DNA of 64,000 nucleotides from Oceanospirillaceae bacterium (GTDB lineage Bacteria; Pseudomonadota; Gammaproteobacteria; Pseudomonadales; Balneatricaceae): the NCBI GenBank assembly GCA_018647765.1, contig JABGSN010000003.1:1-64000 (forward strand), given 5' to 3'. The stretch's first letter is position 1. Each line of letters opens with the position of its first letter. Made by a program: the position numbers and the translations under genes. The notes under the pieces were generated by a model. The model was not told the DNA's origin, ran no database searches, and was given only the letters and a program-made list of their open reading frames with translations. Shown here in pieces: positions 56,488 to 64,000 of the stretch.

Positions 56488-57112
56488 GCCCATAAACAAC
56501 CCAATGCGCCTGCCCCACCTGCAGCACCAGTTTGCACAGCAAATGATCGCCCCTAAAGGCGATGGCGATATCAGCACTATAGGCGACTTGTTAGCTGAGT
56601 CACACTACTCGCCTAAACAGCTCATCAACATCTATCACAACAATTATGTAATCAGCCTTATACAGCTTTTGGAACAGATATTTCCGGCCACAAAAGCATT
56701 AGTGGGTGCCGACTTTTTTGCCCAGTCTAGCCGCCAATTTATACAGCACAAACCGCTAACAGAGCCTCACCTTAATTACTATGGTGGCTCGTTTGTAGGT
56801 TTCCTCAAAACCCTAAAAAGCCTTGAAGCAATGCCCTTTGTGGCGCAAATAGCTCAGCTGGAATGGCACCTAGACCGCGTTAGCCATATGTACCATGTAC
56901 CGCAGTTTGATTTTGAAAAGCTCGCTACAGTGGCGCAACATCAAGTTGTACAGCTTATATTTAAGCTGGCTAAAATCTGCTATTTACAGACATCAGTGAT
57001 GGGTTTGATAAGTTTACACTTCGATCTTTGCGCCCCACCGACCACAACTGACAATAACGATATTAACGGCCAAAGCGAGCAACCAAACTATCAACAGCAT
57101 AGCTATATCTAA
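56480..57112 (+). CDS. bufC: BufC (DUF2063) partner protein, truncated by frameshift
   Basis: Precursor-recognition partner of BufB. The N-terminal DUF2063 domain (LPHLQHQFAQQMI, YHNNYVISLIQLLEQIFPA, LTEPHLNYYGGSF) is intact, and residues to about 205 fit the family. The frame then ends early at 210 residues, while BufC proteins are normally about 250. The missing C-terminal part is still recognisable downstream in another frame. It may keep partial function through its N-terminal domain. Confidence 0.82.
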   Translation: MPKPINNPMRLPHLQHQFAQQMIAPKGDGDISTIGDLLAESHYSPKQLINIYHNNYVISLIQLLEQIFPATKALVGADFFAQSSRQFIQHKPLTEPHLNYYGGSFVGFLKTLKSLEAMPFVAQIAQLEWHLDRVSHMYHVPQFDFEKLATVAQHQVVQLIFKLAKICYLQTSVMGLISLHFDLCAPPTTTDNNDINGQSEQPNYQQHSYI

Positions 57113-57312
57113 TCATGCAAAATAGCAACGGCGAGTCGGCGTTAATGGGCTTAAGCAAACACCAGTGGGCTTAGCTTAATGGCATAGCCCAAGGACTAAC
57201 TGTGGCTCAACTGTGCAAAAAAACAGACACCACACTAGCGTCACTAATGGCACAAATTACCGACTGGATTGCCCTTGGTTGTATTGACGACTTTAAGGTT
57301 ACCCCGCCGTAA
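57103..57312 (+). pseudogene. Detached C-terminal remnant of bufC
   Basis: In the frame one base back from bufC, the sequence reads YLIMQNSNGESALMGLSKHQ, then WA and a TAG at 57172-57174, then LNGIAQGLTVAQLC, ASLMAQITDWIALGCIDDF and a stop at 57310. This is the usual BufC C-terminal winged-helix-like end. The TAG stands where a Trp (TGG) is expected. No homopolymer lies at the frame change, so this looks like true mutation. Confidence 0.75.
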
Positions 57313-57363
57313 CACATGAGTTAGGCACCCTTAACCCTTTCAACAACCAACAGAGAATTACCT

Positions 57364-57801
57364 ATGAAAAACCTTATCAATCGCGACCCACTGGCAGTAG
57401 AGCAATACATGCCAAGCATACAAAACATGTTCCTACTGGCCTTAAGGTTATGGTTAGCGTGGGTATTTATAAACGCCGGGTTAACGAAGCTTAATAACTG
57501 GGACTCTACCCTATTTTTGTTTGAGTATGAGTATCAGGTGCCACTTATTTCGTGGCAGTTTGCGGCATACCTTGGCACTGCTGCAGAAATTATATTGCTA
57601 GCATTTGTGGCTATTGGCCTACGGGGACGGCCCATGGCACTGGCACTATTCGGTTTTAATGCGGTTGCCGTAATTTCATACCCTGTTATTTGGGCGGCTG
57701 GTTTTTGGGATCACCAGCTGTGGGGATTAATGATGTTAGTCATCATTATATATGGTGCGGGTCGCTGGTCCGTAGACCAGCTTATTTGGCACAAACAATA
57801 G
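57364..57801 (+). CDS. DoxX-family membrane protein of the bufferin locus
   Basis: Four-helix inner-membrane protein of 145 residues. The DoxX signs are LALRLWLAWVFINAGLTKLNNW near the N terminus and FAAYLGTAAEIILLAFVAIGL. DoxX genes commonly close bufA-bufB-bufC clusters, and some couple to quinone or copper stress responses. It starts 52 bases after the bufC remnant and reads cleanly, unlike its neighbours. The ribosome site is GAGAATT-like and modest. Confidence 0.85.
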   Translation: MKNLINRDPLAVEQYMPSIQNMFLLALRLWLAWVFINAGLTKLNNWDSTLFLFEYEYQVPLISWQFAAYLGTAAEIILLAFVAIGLRGRPMALALFGFNAVAVISYPVIWAAGFWDHQLWGLMMLVIIIYGAGRWSVDQLIWHKQ

Positions 57802-57804
57802 CGC

Positions 57805-58260
57805 TTAACTACCTGACTTAACGATGACCAAAACCATGTCGCGGCTACCCACCACCTTAACTTGAGTGCCCGCCGACAGGTTGTTTTCCGACTCCACCCG
57901 CCATAAGGTGTCGCCCACCTGCATTTTGCCCTGACCACCCGTCATTTCGTGGGTTAAGGCAAACTCGCGGCCTATCAATTGCGCTGCTCGATCGTTAAGT
58001 TCGGGCTGGTCTGTGGTTTGGTTAAAACTCTTAAATCGATACCAAAACCATACCGAGCAAAGTAAGGCCAATACGGCAAACAAAGAAATTTGCTTCTGCC
58101 ACGAAAGGTCTGGCCAAATGTAACTAATCAACGCCACTTCCAAAGCGGCCATAACCGCCCCCAAAAGAAACCCAGAAGCGCCCAATGCTTCACCCGCAAT
58201 CAGTACAATTGCTAAAATAATCCAGTGCCAAAACTGCATGGCTTCAAAAAATTCTATCAT
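57805..58260 (-). CDS. NfeD-family membrane protein
   Basis: A 151-residue short NfeD (YbbJ-like). Four hydrophobic segments in the N half are followed by a C-terminal OB-fold ([27 protein letters not shown]). It overlaps the SPFH gene stop by four bases. In E. coli YbbJ/QmcA act together at the membrane in protein quality control and membrane domain organisation. The 3' end is convergent with doxX, with 3 bases between. Confidence 0.88.
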   Translation of the reverse strand: MIEFFEAMQFWHWIILAIVLIAGEALGASGFLLGAVMAALEVALISYIWPDLSWQKQISLFAVLALLCSVWFWYRFKSFNQTTDQPELNDRAAQLIGREFALTHEMTGGQGKMQVGDTLWRVESENNLSAGTQVKVVGSRDMVLVIVKSGS

Positions 58261-59189
58261 GACGTTTTACTACTCATGTCTTTAACAAGGTCACTGATAC
58301 CTGCCACCGAACCAATCACACTACTGGCTTCCAAAGGAATCATCATCACCTTGTTGTTATCGGATGCCGCTAGTTTACCTAAAGCATCCACATATTTCTG
58401 GGCTATAAAATAATTAATGGCGCGGGAATCACCATTTTGAATCGCTTCCGACACCACTTGGGTGGCTTTACCTTCGGCTTCGGCTAAACGTTCGCGGGCT
58501 TCGGCTTCACGCTTAGCGGCTTCTAACTGACCTTCGGCCTTGAGGATTTCAGATTGCTTTTGACCTTCCGCCACCTTAATAGCTGCTTCTTTTTCGCCTT
58601 CGGCTTCTAGTATTTGAGCACGCTTTTCACGCTCTGCCTTCATTTGACGGGCCATGGCCGTCACTAAGTCCTGTGGCGGCGCAATGTCTTTAATTTCAAT
58701 ACGCGTTACCTTCACACCCCATGGGTCTGTGGCGTCATCCACCTTAGACAACAAACTGCCGTTGATACGTTCGCGGTTAGACAACATTTCATCCAGCTCC
58801 ATCGAGCCCAGTACCGCACGAATATTAGTCATCACCAAGGCCTGCATCGCGCGCTCGAGGTAATTCACTTCGTAGGCCGCCTTGGCGGCGTCTTGGATCT
58901 GAAAGAAACACACGGCATCAGTCATCACTTGAGCGTTATCTGAGGAGATGATTTCTTGTGGTTCTACATCCAACACTTGCTCCATCATGTTGAGTTTTTG
59001 ACCGATGCTATCGATAAACGGCACCAACAAATGCAAACCAGGTGGTAAGGTACGGGTGTATTTACCAAACCGTTCCACGGTCCAGTTGTGTCCCTGAGGT
59101 ACCATCCGAATACCTTTAAAGATGATCAAGATGGCAACCATAGTAAAAAACAGCGCCGTTAAACTTTGGCCTAAATCAGCGATTGTCAT
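58257..59189 (-). CDS. qmcA: SPFH/stomatin-like protein (QmcA family)
   Basis: Membrane-anchored SPFH protein of 310 residues. One N-terminal helix is followed by the stomatin domain ([31 protein letters not shown], then [20 protein letters not shown]). A charged Ala/Glu-rich coiled coil forms most of the last third ([20 protein letters not shown]). The ATG at 59189 is preceded by AAGGA at 6 bases; the upstream TTG is rejected. It forms a two-gene operon with nfeD. Confidence 0.9.
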   Translation of the reverse strand: MTIADLGQSLTALFFTMVAILIIFKGIRMVPQGHNWTVERFGKYTRTLPPGLHLLVPFIDSIGQKLNMMEQVLDVEPQEIISSDNAQVMTDAVCFFQIQDAAKAAYEVNYLERAMQALVMTNIRAVLGSMELDEMLSNRERINGSLLSKVDDATDPWGVKVTRIEIKDIAPPQDLVTAMARQMKAEREKRAQILEAEGEKEAAIKVAEGQKQSEILKAEGQLEAAKREAEARERLAEAEGKATQVVSEAIQNGDSRAINYFIAQKYVDALGKLAASDNNKVMMIPLEASSVIGSVAGISDLVKDMSSKTS

Positions 59190-59358
59190 AAACAAATCCT
59201 TGCAGATAAATTTGAAAGGTTAAGCATAGCGCTAGTTTGACAAAAAAGCATGCACTCCTGCCTATTTGTTTGGATCACTGTTTCCTGAGCACGACGCATG
59301 TGCGAGAATAGCCGCAACTTGTAGTTTTTCTACAACAGATATTTCTTAAGGAATACCC

Positions 59359-60174
59359 ATGCCCAATAGCTTGTCAATTAGTGCTCACCAAAACAAACTC
59401 ACCGCTCACTATGCCAAAGGTGCAGCCGAAGCATTAGCAGCCCTGAGCCGTAAACGTTCACGAGTGCACTGCATTACAAGCACGGTAGCGCAAGACATCT
59501 CCTCAGACGTGATTTTAGCGGTAGGTGCAGGCTCATGCTTTACTTTGGGCGTGGAAGAAATTACCGAATTAGTTGCCGTAACCAACTCCCTAGTAGTCAA
59601 CATTGGCACCCTAGATAGCAACCGTAAAGCGGCTATACGCCCAGCCGTTCAGGCCGCCAACGACTATTCTAAACCTTGGATTTTAGACCCTGTTTCTGTG
59701 CATGCGTCTAAAAAGCGCTGTGCTTATGCGATGGAGCTACTTCAATTTAGACCTCAGGTTATCCGTGCCAATGCTATGGAAATCAAAGCCCTGGCGGGCT
59801 CGTCGAGCCCCATGGCCGCCCAAGAACTGGCTCTCCAACAAGGGTGTGTGGTAGCGCAAACAGGCGAAACAGATATCGTCACTAATGGTGTTAAAACCAT
59901 CATGATTGCTAATGGTCACGAAATGCAAACCCGTATCTCTGCCATGGGCTGCGCCACTACGGCGTTTATGGCGTGTTTTATGGCCGTAGACCACGACGCC
60001 TTTGACGCCGCAGTACAAGCACTTTTAACAATGGGTGTAGCAGCAGAACTGGCCGCCAACAAGAGCTTGGGCCCAGGCAGCATGCATATGAACCTACTGG
60101 ATTCGCTCTACGCCATTAACCAACAAACCCTCACCCGCTACGGCCATGTGTTAGAACTGGAGCGGTCTAAGTAG
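59359..60174 (+). CDS. thiM: Hydroxyethylthiazole kinase
   Basis: Ribokinase-like kinase of 271 residues that salvages hydroxyethylthiazole for thiamine. Signs are RVHCITSTVAQDISSDVILA, LVVNIGTLDSNRKAAI, PWILDPVSVHASKK, VIRANAMEIKALAG, and the catalytic Cys region SAMGCATTAF (usually TGCMLSA). No thiE, thiD or thiamine transporter is adjacent, and I see no TPP riboswitch in the 169-base upstream region. AAGGAA precedes the ATG. It is convergent with the purine operon, so there is no functional link. Confidence 0.83.
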   Translation: MPNSLSISAHQNKLTAHYAKGAAEALAALSRKRSRVHCITSTVAQDISSDVILAVGAGSCFTLGVEEITELVAVTNSLVVNIGTLDSNRKAAIRPAVQAANDYSKPWILDPVSVHASKKRCAYAMELLQFRPQVIRANAMEIKALAGSSSPMAAQELALQQGCVVAQTGETDIVTNGVKTIMIANGHEMQTRISAMGCATTAFMACFMAVDHDAFDAAVQALLTMGVAAELAANKSLGPGSMHMNLLDSLYAINQQTLTRYGHVLELERSK

Positions 60175-60210
60175 AATCTGTAGATCAACCCTACGTCGGC
60201 ACCTAAACAA

Positions 60211-60900
60211 TCAACTAAGGTGAGCAAATGCACCCTTGAGGTTAGCGACTTGAGGACTCTGGGTAAAATCACAACCTGCGGCAATGTGCCCGAGGTGATG
60301 GGCCATTTGTTGCTGAGCCCTGTGTTGATCCCCCGCACTTACCGCTGCAAGCAAAAGGCTATGCTCATCCCTAGCGCAGGCATTTCCGCCACCGTGGCTG
60401 TACATGGTGATAATGAGGGAGGTTTGGGAAATTAACCCTCGCAATGCGTGCACAAAGGGTTGGTTACGCGCCACGATGGCCAGTTGTAAGTGAAATTCAC
60501 CAGAACGGCGTAATGCCGTAGCCATATCCCCTTGGTCTATAGCGCTTTGCTCTAGGTTTATCATGTGCTGCAACTTCTCAACATCGCCTGCGGTGCATCG
60601 TTCACAGGCCAAGTTAACCACAGCCAACTCTATGGTGTGGCGAGCCAATAAAATCTGTTGTGCCAAGTCTGGGCTTGGTGCGGCCACAAAAGCCCCTCGA
60701 TTTTTGTGAATTTCCACCACTTGCTCAAGCTGCAAGCGCTGAAGTGCCTGCCTTATCAGCGTGCGGCTTACCCCAAACAACAAGGTAAGTTCTACTTCAT
60801 TAAGCTTGGTGCCCGGCGCAAGACGCTGTGACAGGATGCCGTCGAACAACTGTCGGTAGGCATCCATGGGCGCATCTTGTTTCACCAACAATTCAGACAT
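60211..60900 (-). CDS. GntR/FadR-type regulator of the urate operon
   Basis: A 229-residue GntR regulator. The winged helix lies at residues about 10-75 (LTLLFGVSRTLIRQALQRL) and the FCD effector domain covers about 85-215 (ARHTIELAVVNLACERC, LRRSGEFHLQLAIVARN with metal-binding His). It is the last gene of a tight run after uraH (5 bases between). This suggests autoregulated control of purine breakdown with an acidic purine metabolite such as allantoate as effector; the effector is inferred. Confidence 0.85.
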   Translation of the reverse strand: MSELLVKQDAPMDAYRQLFDGILSQRLAPGTKLNEVELTLLFGVSRTLIRQALQRLQLEQVVEIHKNRGAFVAAPSPDLAQQILLARHTIELAVVNLACERCTAGDVEKLQHMINLEQSAIDQGDMATALRRSGEFHLQLAIVARNQPFVHALRGLISQTSLIITMYSHGGGNACARDEHSLLLAAVSAGDQHRAQQQMAHHLGHIAAGCDFTQSPQVANLKGAFAHLS

Positions 60901-60905
60901 GAGCT

Positions 60906-61262
60906 TTAACTACCGCGGTAGGTGGAGTAACTGTAGGGCGACACCAATAATGGCACATGGTAGTGCTCCCGGGCTTCTGCGATGCCAAAGCGAAGTGTGA
61001 CATTAGATAAAAATGCCGGTTTAGGCTGAGCCACGTTAGCCTGAGTAAAATAAGCATCGACACCGAATTCAAGCTCGTATATGCCTACGCAGAACGCCTC
61101 ATCTTGCAACAAAGGCCCATCGCAACGGCCATCGCTATTGGTCAATTGTTGGCTTATTAACTGCCGTTCTCCCGCCTCAATACGGTAAAGCGTTACAGAC
61201 ATATTACTGCCCGGTACACCTTGGGCGGTGTCGAGTACATGTGTTGTTAAAAATCCCATCAT
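60906..61262 (-). CDS. uraH: 5-hydroxyisourate hydrolase
   Basis: Transthyretin-like hydrolase of 118 residues that converts 5-hydroxyisourate to OHCU. The N-terminal LTTHVLDTAQGVPG supplies the catalytic His, RxxT-type residues follow, and the C terminus has HYHVPLLVSPYSYSTYRGS, the diagnostic YRGS end. It has no signal peptide, so it is cytoplasmic. The start has AAGGAG, and two adjacent ATGs are possible. No OHCU decarboxylase (uraD) is in the window; it may lie beyond the right edge. Confidence 0.93.
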   Translation of the reverse strand: MMGFLTTHVLDTAQGVPGSNMSVTLYRIEAGERQLISQQLTNSDGRCDGPLLQDEAFCVGIYELEFGVDAYFTQANVAQPKPAFLSNVTLRFGIAEAREHYHVPLLVSPYSYSTYRGS

Positions 61263-61280
61263 CCTGCTCCTTGGTTGCGC

Positions 61281-62486
61281 TTATTGAGTGTTGGCGCCGT
61301 CGGCAATCCAACGACCTAACTGGTCACGCTCGTCTTGAGTCATGCCCGTGCTATTGCCCAATGGCATAATACGGCTCGCTACCGACTGTAAATAAATACG
61401 ATCTTTATAACGCTTAATCTCGTCGATCGAATCGAACATCAAACCCCCAGGCGCGGTAGAAAACGCCGCATGGGAGGGCGTAGCCGAATGGCAAGACACA
61501 CAGTGTGCAGCCACAATGGTGTGGGCTTGCTGCGCCGTAACGGGCTCCACAACTGCGGCAGCTTCAGTGGGTTTGGCGGCACTAGAGCCGGGCAACTGTG
61601 GCACGGTGACATAGGCCATCACCAATAACGCTAACACAGCCGCGGGCAAGGCCCACAAAAACTGTTGGCTATTGTGACGAGTGTTAAAGTAATGGCGTAC
61701 CGCCACACTCACGAGGGACAGCCCCAGCAAAATCACCCAGTTCCATTCATGCCCGTAAGTGCTTGGGAAATGGCTACTCACCATGATAAAGATCACCGGT
61801 AACGTAAGGTAATTATTGTGCCGCGAACGTAACAAACCGTTTTTAGGTAAGGCTGGATCCGGTGCTGTGCCTGCCTCTATAGCGCCTACTAAGTTTCTCT
61901 GAGCAGGCATGATGATAAAGAATACGTTACCAACCATCATGGTACCGATCACTGCCCCTACATGTAGGTATGCGGCACGCCCAGTCATAAACTGGCTAAA
62001 CCCCCATGCTACCAACACCAAGAACACCATTAAAGCAACGCCTAACAGCAACGGCTGATGACGTAACGCACTCTTACACAAGAGGTCATAAATGTACCAA
62101 CCCATTATCAAACTACCCAAGCCAATGGCCACTCCTGCAGCAGGAGATACTGGCGAACCAGGCAAAATCAAATAGGTTGCTGCGTTAAGGTAATACACCA
62201 CACTGAGCAAAAGCACACCAGAAATCCACGAACTGTAGGCCTCCCACTTAAACCAGTGCAAATGTTTTGGCATTGTGGCTGGCGCTAACTTGTACTTTTG
62301 TAGGTGATAAATACCACCCCCATGAATAGCCCATAACTCACCGGCCAAATCTTGATTTTTTACTTGGCGGTCTAGGTTATTTTCTAACCAAACAAAATAG
62401 AAGGAAGCACCAATCCAGGCGATACCAACGATGACATGCACCCAACGGATGACTAAGTTCAACCATTCTAATAAATGAGCTTCCAT
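61281..62486 (-). CDS. puuD: PuuD-type membrane urate oxidase with cytochrome c domain
   Basis: Integral-membrane urate hydroxylase of 401 residues. About eight to nine helices begin with WVHVIVGIAWIGASFYFVWLE, and a C-terminal cytochrome c domain contains HCVSCHSATPSH (CxxCH heme motif) and RIMPLGNSTGMTQDERDQL. PuuD oxidises urate to 5-hydroxyisourate and hands electrons to the respiratory chain rather than making peroxide. It lies between allA and uraH with very short gaps. Confidence 0.9.
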   Translation of the reverse strand: MEAHLLEWLNLVIRWVHVIVGIAWIGASFYFVWLENNLDRQVKNQDLAGELWAIHGGGIYHLQKYKLAPATMPKHLHWFKWEAYSSWISGVLLLSVVYYLNAATYLILPGSPVSPAAGVAIGLGSLIMGWYIYDLLCKSALRHQPLLLGVALMVFLVLVAWGFSQFMTGRAAYLHVGAVIGTMMVGNVFFIIMPAQRNLVGAIEAGTAPDPALPKNGLLRSRHNNYLTLPVIFIMVSSHFPSTYGHEWNWVILLGLSLVSVAVRHYFNTRHNSQQFLWALPAAVLALLVMAYVTVPQLPGSSAAKPTEAAAVVEPVTAQQAHTIVAAHCVSCHSATPSHAAFSTAPGGLMFDSIDEIKRYKDRIYLQSVASRIMPLGNSTGMTQDERDQLGRWIADGANTQ

Positions 62487-62488
62487 AA

Positions 62489-63025
62489 TTATTCTCTGTT
62501 CGTGGTTAAATTATTGATCAAGTCTGTCACATCTAGCTGCGCACATTGGCCTTCACTAAACATCACTTCATTGAGATTATTGCCGTCTCCAGCGCGATCA
62601 ACCACCAAAAAGTCTTGTTGTGGCGCTAAAATCAACAACGGATGATGCCAAACACCAGTACCGTAGTTCACACCCTGTTTGCCGTTAGTCACAAAGGCCT
62701 TTAGATCGGCCAGTTGAGGCTCTGGCCCAGCCTTAGCAACCACCACCAAAAATGGCGTATCACTCAAGGGCATAAAGGCTTGGCTACCTAAGGGGTGGCG
62801 TTCCATCATGTTAATAGCAATTGGCGTAGGCCTGTTTTTGCTACTGAATATGCTAATAATGGCATCATCGTTAGCCTGGTATGTACTCACCGTGGCTAGC
62901 TTGTGGTGGCGCCAGGTAAACCCTTGGTTAATCCCAAACCCGTCACCGGCGTGCGCTTCGATGACATCGCCAAAATCTGCAAAGGCTTGAGCGGTTAAGG
63001 CTTCTATAACAAGTGACTGAGCCAT
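62489..63025 (-). CDS. allA: Ureidoglycolate lyase
   Basis: Cupin-fold enzyme of 178 residues that splits ureidoglycolate to glyoxylate and urea. It begins IEALTAQAFADFGDVIEA and has RHHKLATVSTYQAND, MMERHPLGSQAFMPLSDTPFLVVVA and GVWHHPLLIL, all typical of AllA. It overlaps the allantoicase stop by one base. With allantoicase it completes the pathway from allantoate, so the cell would gain urea and glyoxylate. Confidence 0.93.
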   Translation of the reverse strand: MAQSLVIEALTAQAFADFGDVIEAHAGDGFGINQGFTWRHHKLATVSTYQANDDAIISIFSSKNRPTPIAINMMERHPLGSQAFMPLSDTPFLVVVAKAGPEPQLADLKAFVTNGKQGVNYGTGVWHHPLLILAPQQDFLVVDRAGDGNNLNEVMFSEGQCAQLDVTDLINNLTTNRE

Positions 63026-64000
63026 TAGGATATTTTACCTTGGGCCCCGACTTGACCTGAGAGCCGCCCCTTAATACGCAAGCGTGATACGCCGCCATCG
63101 GGGAATATATTCAACCGCACATGAGTCACAGGTCCAAGGTCAACCACTTCATTGGTGTAGCCGTGGATATGATCCTTGCTTAACTTTTGCGACGGTAAGA
63201 GCTCTGACCAGTACAAACTCTGGGCAGCCATTTGTTCATCACTGCCGCCCTCGACAAAGGCCGCTTGAATAGAACATGAGTCGGGGAAATTACCTTTAAA
63301 GTGAGCCGTGTCCACTTCAATTTCACTCACGGAACCTGCATGGCCCAAAGCAATAATCACCCAGTCGAAACCGGGAATACGGCGGCGAGCGGTTTCCCAA
63401 CCATCGCCCATGTTAATGCCACGTCCCGGAGCTAAAATATTGTCCATGGTGCCAAAGTGCTCGTCACTACATAACAAGGCTCGTCCGCCGTTACCCATAG
63501 CGGCAAGGTCTACCAAATCGTTGGCTTCCGCCGCCCAATCTTTAACCACTTCGCCATAAATGCGTAAACGTGCCACACCGCCGTCTGGGTACATGTGAAA
63601 GCGCACGTGGGTGAATACGTCGTTGCAGTTGATGGCCTGAATGTGGTGGCTATCGCCTTGTAAATTCAACGCCGCCTGTACTTCTTGCCACTGGGTATCA
63701 TCTGTTGGGTCACCTTCCACCATAAAACACGCTTCTAAAGATACGCTCGGGGCATAGTTGCCGGTAAAAAAACTGGTATCGATATTAAGGCCACGAATAC
63801 GGCCCGGCAAACCTAAACGCACGGTGCAATGGTCATGCCCTTGTTGACGCTTGCGGCGCGATTCCCAGCCGTCCATCCACTTACCGTTATCGTCATACAC
63901 ACCTTCTTTCCACACAGGGTCATGGTTTTGCAACATGCGGTTCATGTCGGCAAAAAAATCATCTGTGCAATGAATGGCTTTGGCACCTAAACGCGCGTCG
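63025..64000 (-). CDS. alc: Allantoicase, N terminus beyond the right window edge
   Basis: Hydrolyses allantoate to ureidoglycolate and urea. Two tandem allantoicase (jelly-roll) repeats are visible: [20 protein letters not shown] with FFTGNYAP, and [18 protein letters not shown] with [24 protein letters not shown] ends the second repeat. The first ATG in the window is at 63945, but the frame stays open to the edge and encodes [20 protein letters not shown], a conserved part of allantoicase. The true start is therefore outside. First visible gene of the urate operon. Confidence 0.93.
   Translation of the reverse strand, partial: DARLGAKAIHCTDDFFADMNRMLQNHDPVWKEGVYDDNGKWMDGWESRRKRQQGHDHCTVRLGLPGRIRGLNIDTSFFTGNYAPSVSLEACFMVEGDPTDDTQWQEVQAALNLQGDSHHIQAINCNDVFTHVRFHMYPDGGVARLRIYGEVVKDWAAEANDLVDLAAMGNGGRALLCSDEHFGTMDNILAPGRGINMGDGWETARRRIPGFDWVIIALGHAGSVSEIEVDTAHFKGNFPDSCSIQAAFVEGGSDEQMAAQSLYWSELLPSQKLSKDHIHGYTNEVVDLGPVTHVRLNIFPDGGVSRLRIKGRLSGQVGAQGKIS

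Noticed and set aside
59196-59358. TPP riboswitch upstream of thiM
   Set aside because: The conserved CUGAGA and ACCUGA-type elements are not present in the right order; only a small hairpin near 59320 is seen.
57805-60174. Functional link of nfeD-qmcA or thiM with the bufferin or urate genes
   Set aside because: They are convergent with, and separate from, those units, and their families have unrelated housekeeping roles.
1-64000. Prophage, CRISPR array, insertion sequence, toxin-antitoxin or defence island
   Set aside because: No transposase, integrase, phage structural genes, regularly spaced repeats or nuclease/helicase gene sets are present; gene content is metabolic throughout.

Overview
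The window looks like chromosome of a marine, heterotrophic gammaproteobacterium, probably from the Oceanospirillales/Pseudomonadales side. The reasons are the leuCDB-asd-fimV-truA-trpFBA-accD-folC-dedD-cvpA-purF-metZ gene order, AcnB, LpxH, MiaE and FimV, plus a large share of genes for marine organic sulfur and nitrogen compounds. Base composition is moderate and even. I see no prophage, insertion sequence or CRISPR array.

Layout. (1) 1-4860: tRNA-Arg (cut by the left edge), tRNA-Pro, glnS-cysS, and ppiB-lpxH. (2) 4887-22329: an organosulfonate (taurine) region. It has a TauABC importer whose permease carries an unusual Ig-like insert, an SDR without its catalytic Tyr/Lys, a TauE-type exporter, SoeABC sulfite dehydrogenase, taurine:pyruvate aminotransferase, a divergent MocR regulator (TauR), a phosphotransacetylase and two DMT exporters. 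Sulfoacetaldehyde acetyltransferase (xsc), the step joining the aminotransferase to SoeABC and Pta, is absent. A 58-codon gene with a strong ribosome site and its own terminator (14966-15142) lies in the same stretch. (3) 22578-27462: acnB, a GGDEF response regulator, and metZ. (4) 26248-42127: one co-directional block of housekeeping biosynthesis genes running leftward from leuC to metZ. (5) 42128-43571: a yebG-family gene under a promoter overlapped by a LexA box, and a LysR regulator, with matching LysR-like boxes on both sides of yebG.

(6) 43757-52638: the most interesting region. A GbdR-like AraC/GATase regulator precedes a leftward operon: corrinoid protein, DUF1638 protein, small 'virulence factor' domain protein, MetF-like reductase, pterin-dependent methyltransferase, 2Fe-2S/ASKHA corrinoid activase and an M50 protease. 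folD is divergent and glyA is close by. This looks like an oxygen-tolerant, B12-dependent demethylation pathway feeding methyl groups into tetrahydrofolate. The substrate-specific (MttB-type) methyltransferase is not in the window.

(7) 52645-53610: two copies of a REP-like palindromic element around a 3-methyladenine glycosylase-like gene. (8) 55298-57801: a bufferin (copper-responsive RiPP) locus. BufB looks intact, but the precursor has two -1 frameshifts and BufC has a frameshift and a nonsense codon, so it appears to be decaying. (9) 57805-60174: nfeD-qmcA and an isolated thiM. (10) 60211-64000: a purine (urate) degradation operon: allantoicase (running off the right edge), ureidoglycolate lyase, PuuD urate oxidase, HIU hydrolase and a GntR regulator.
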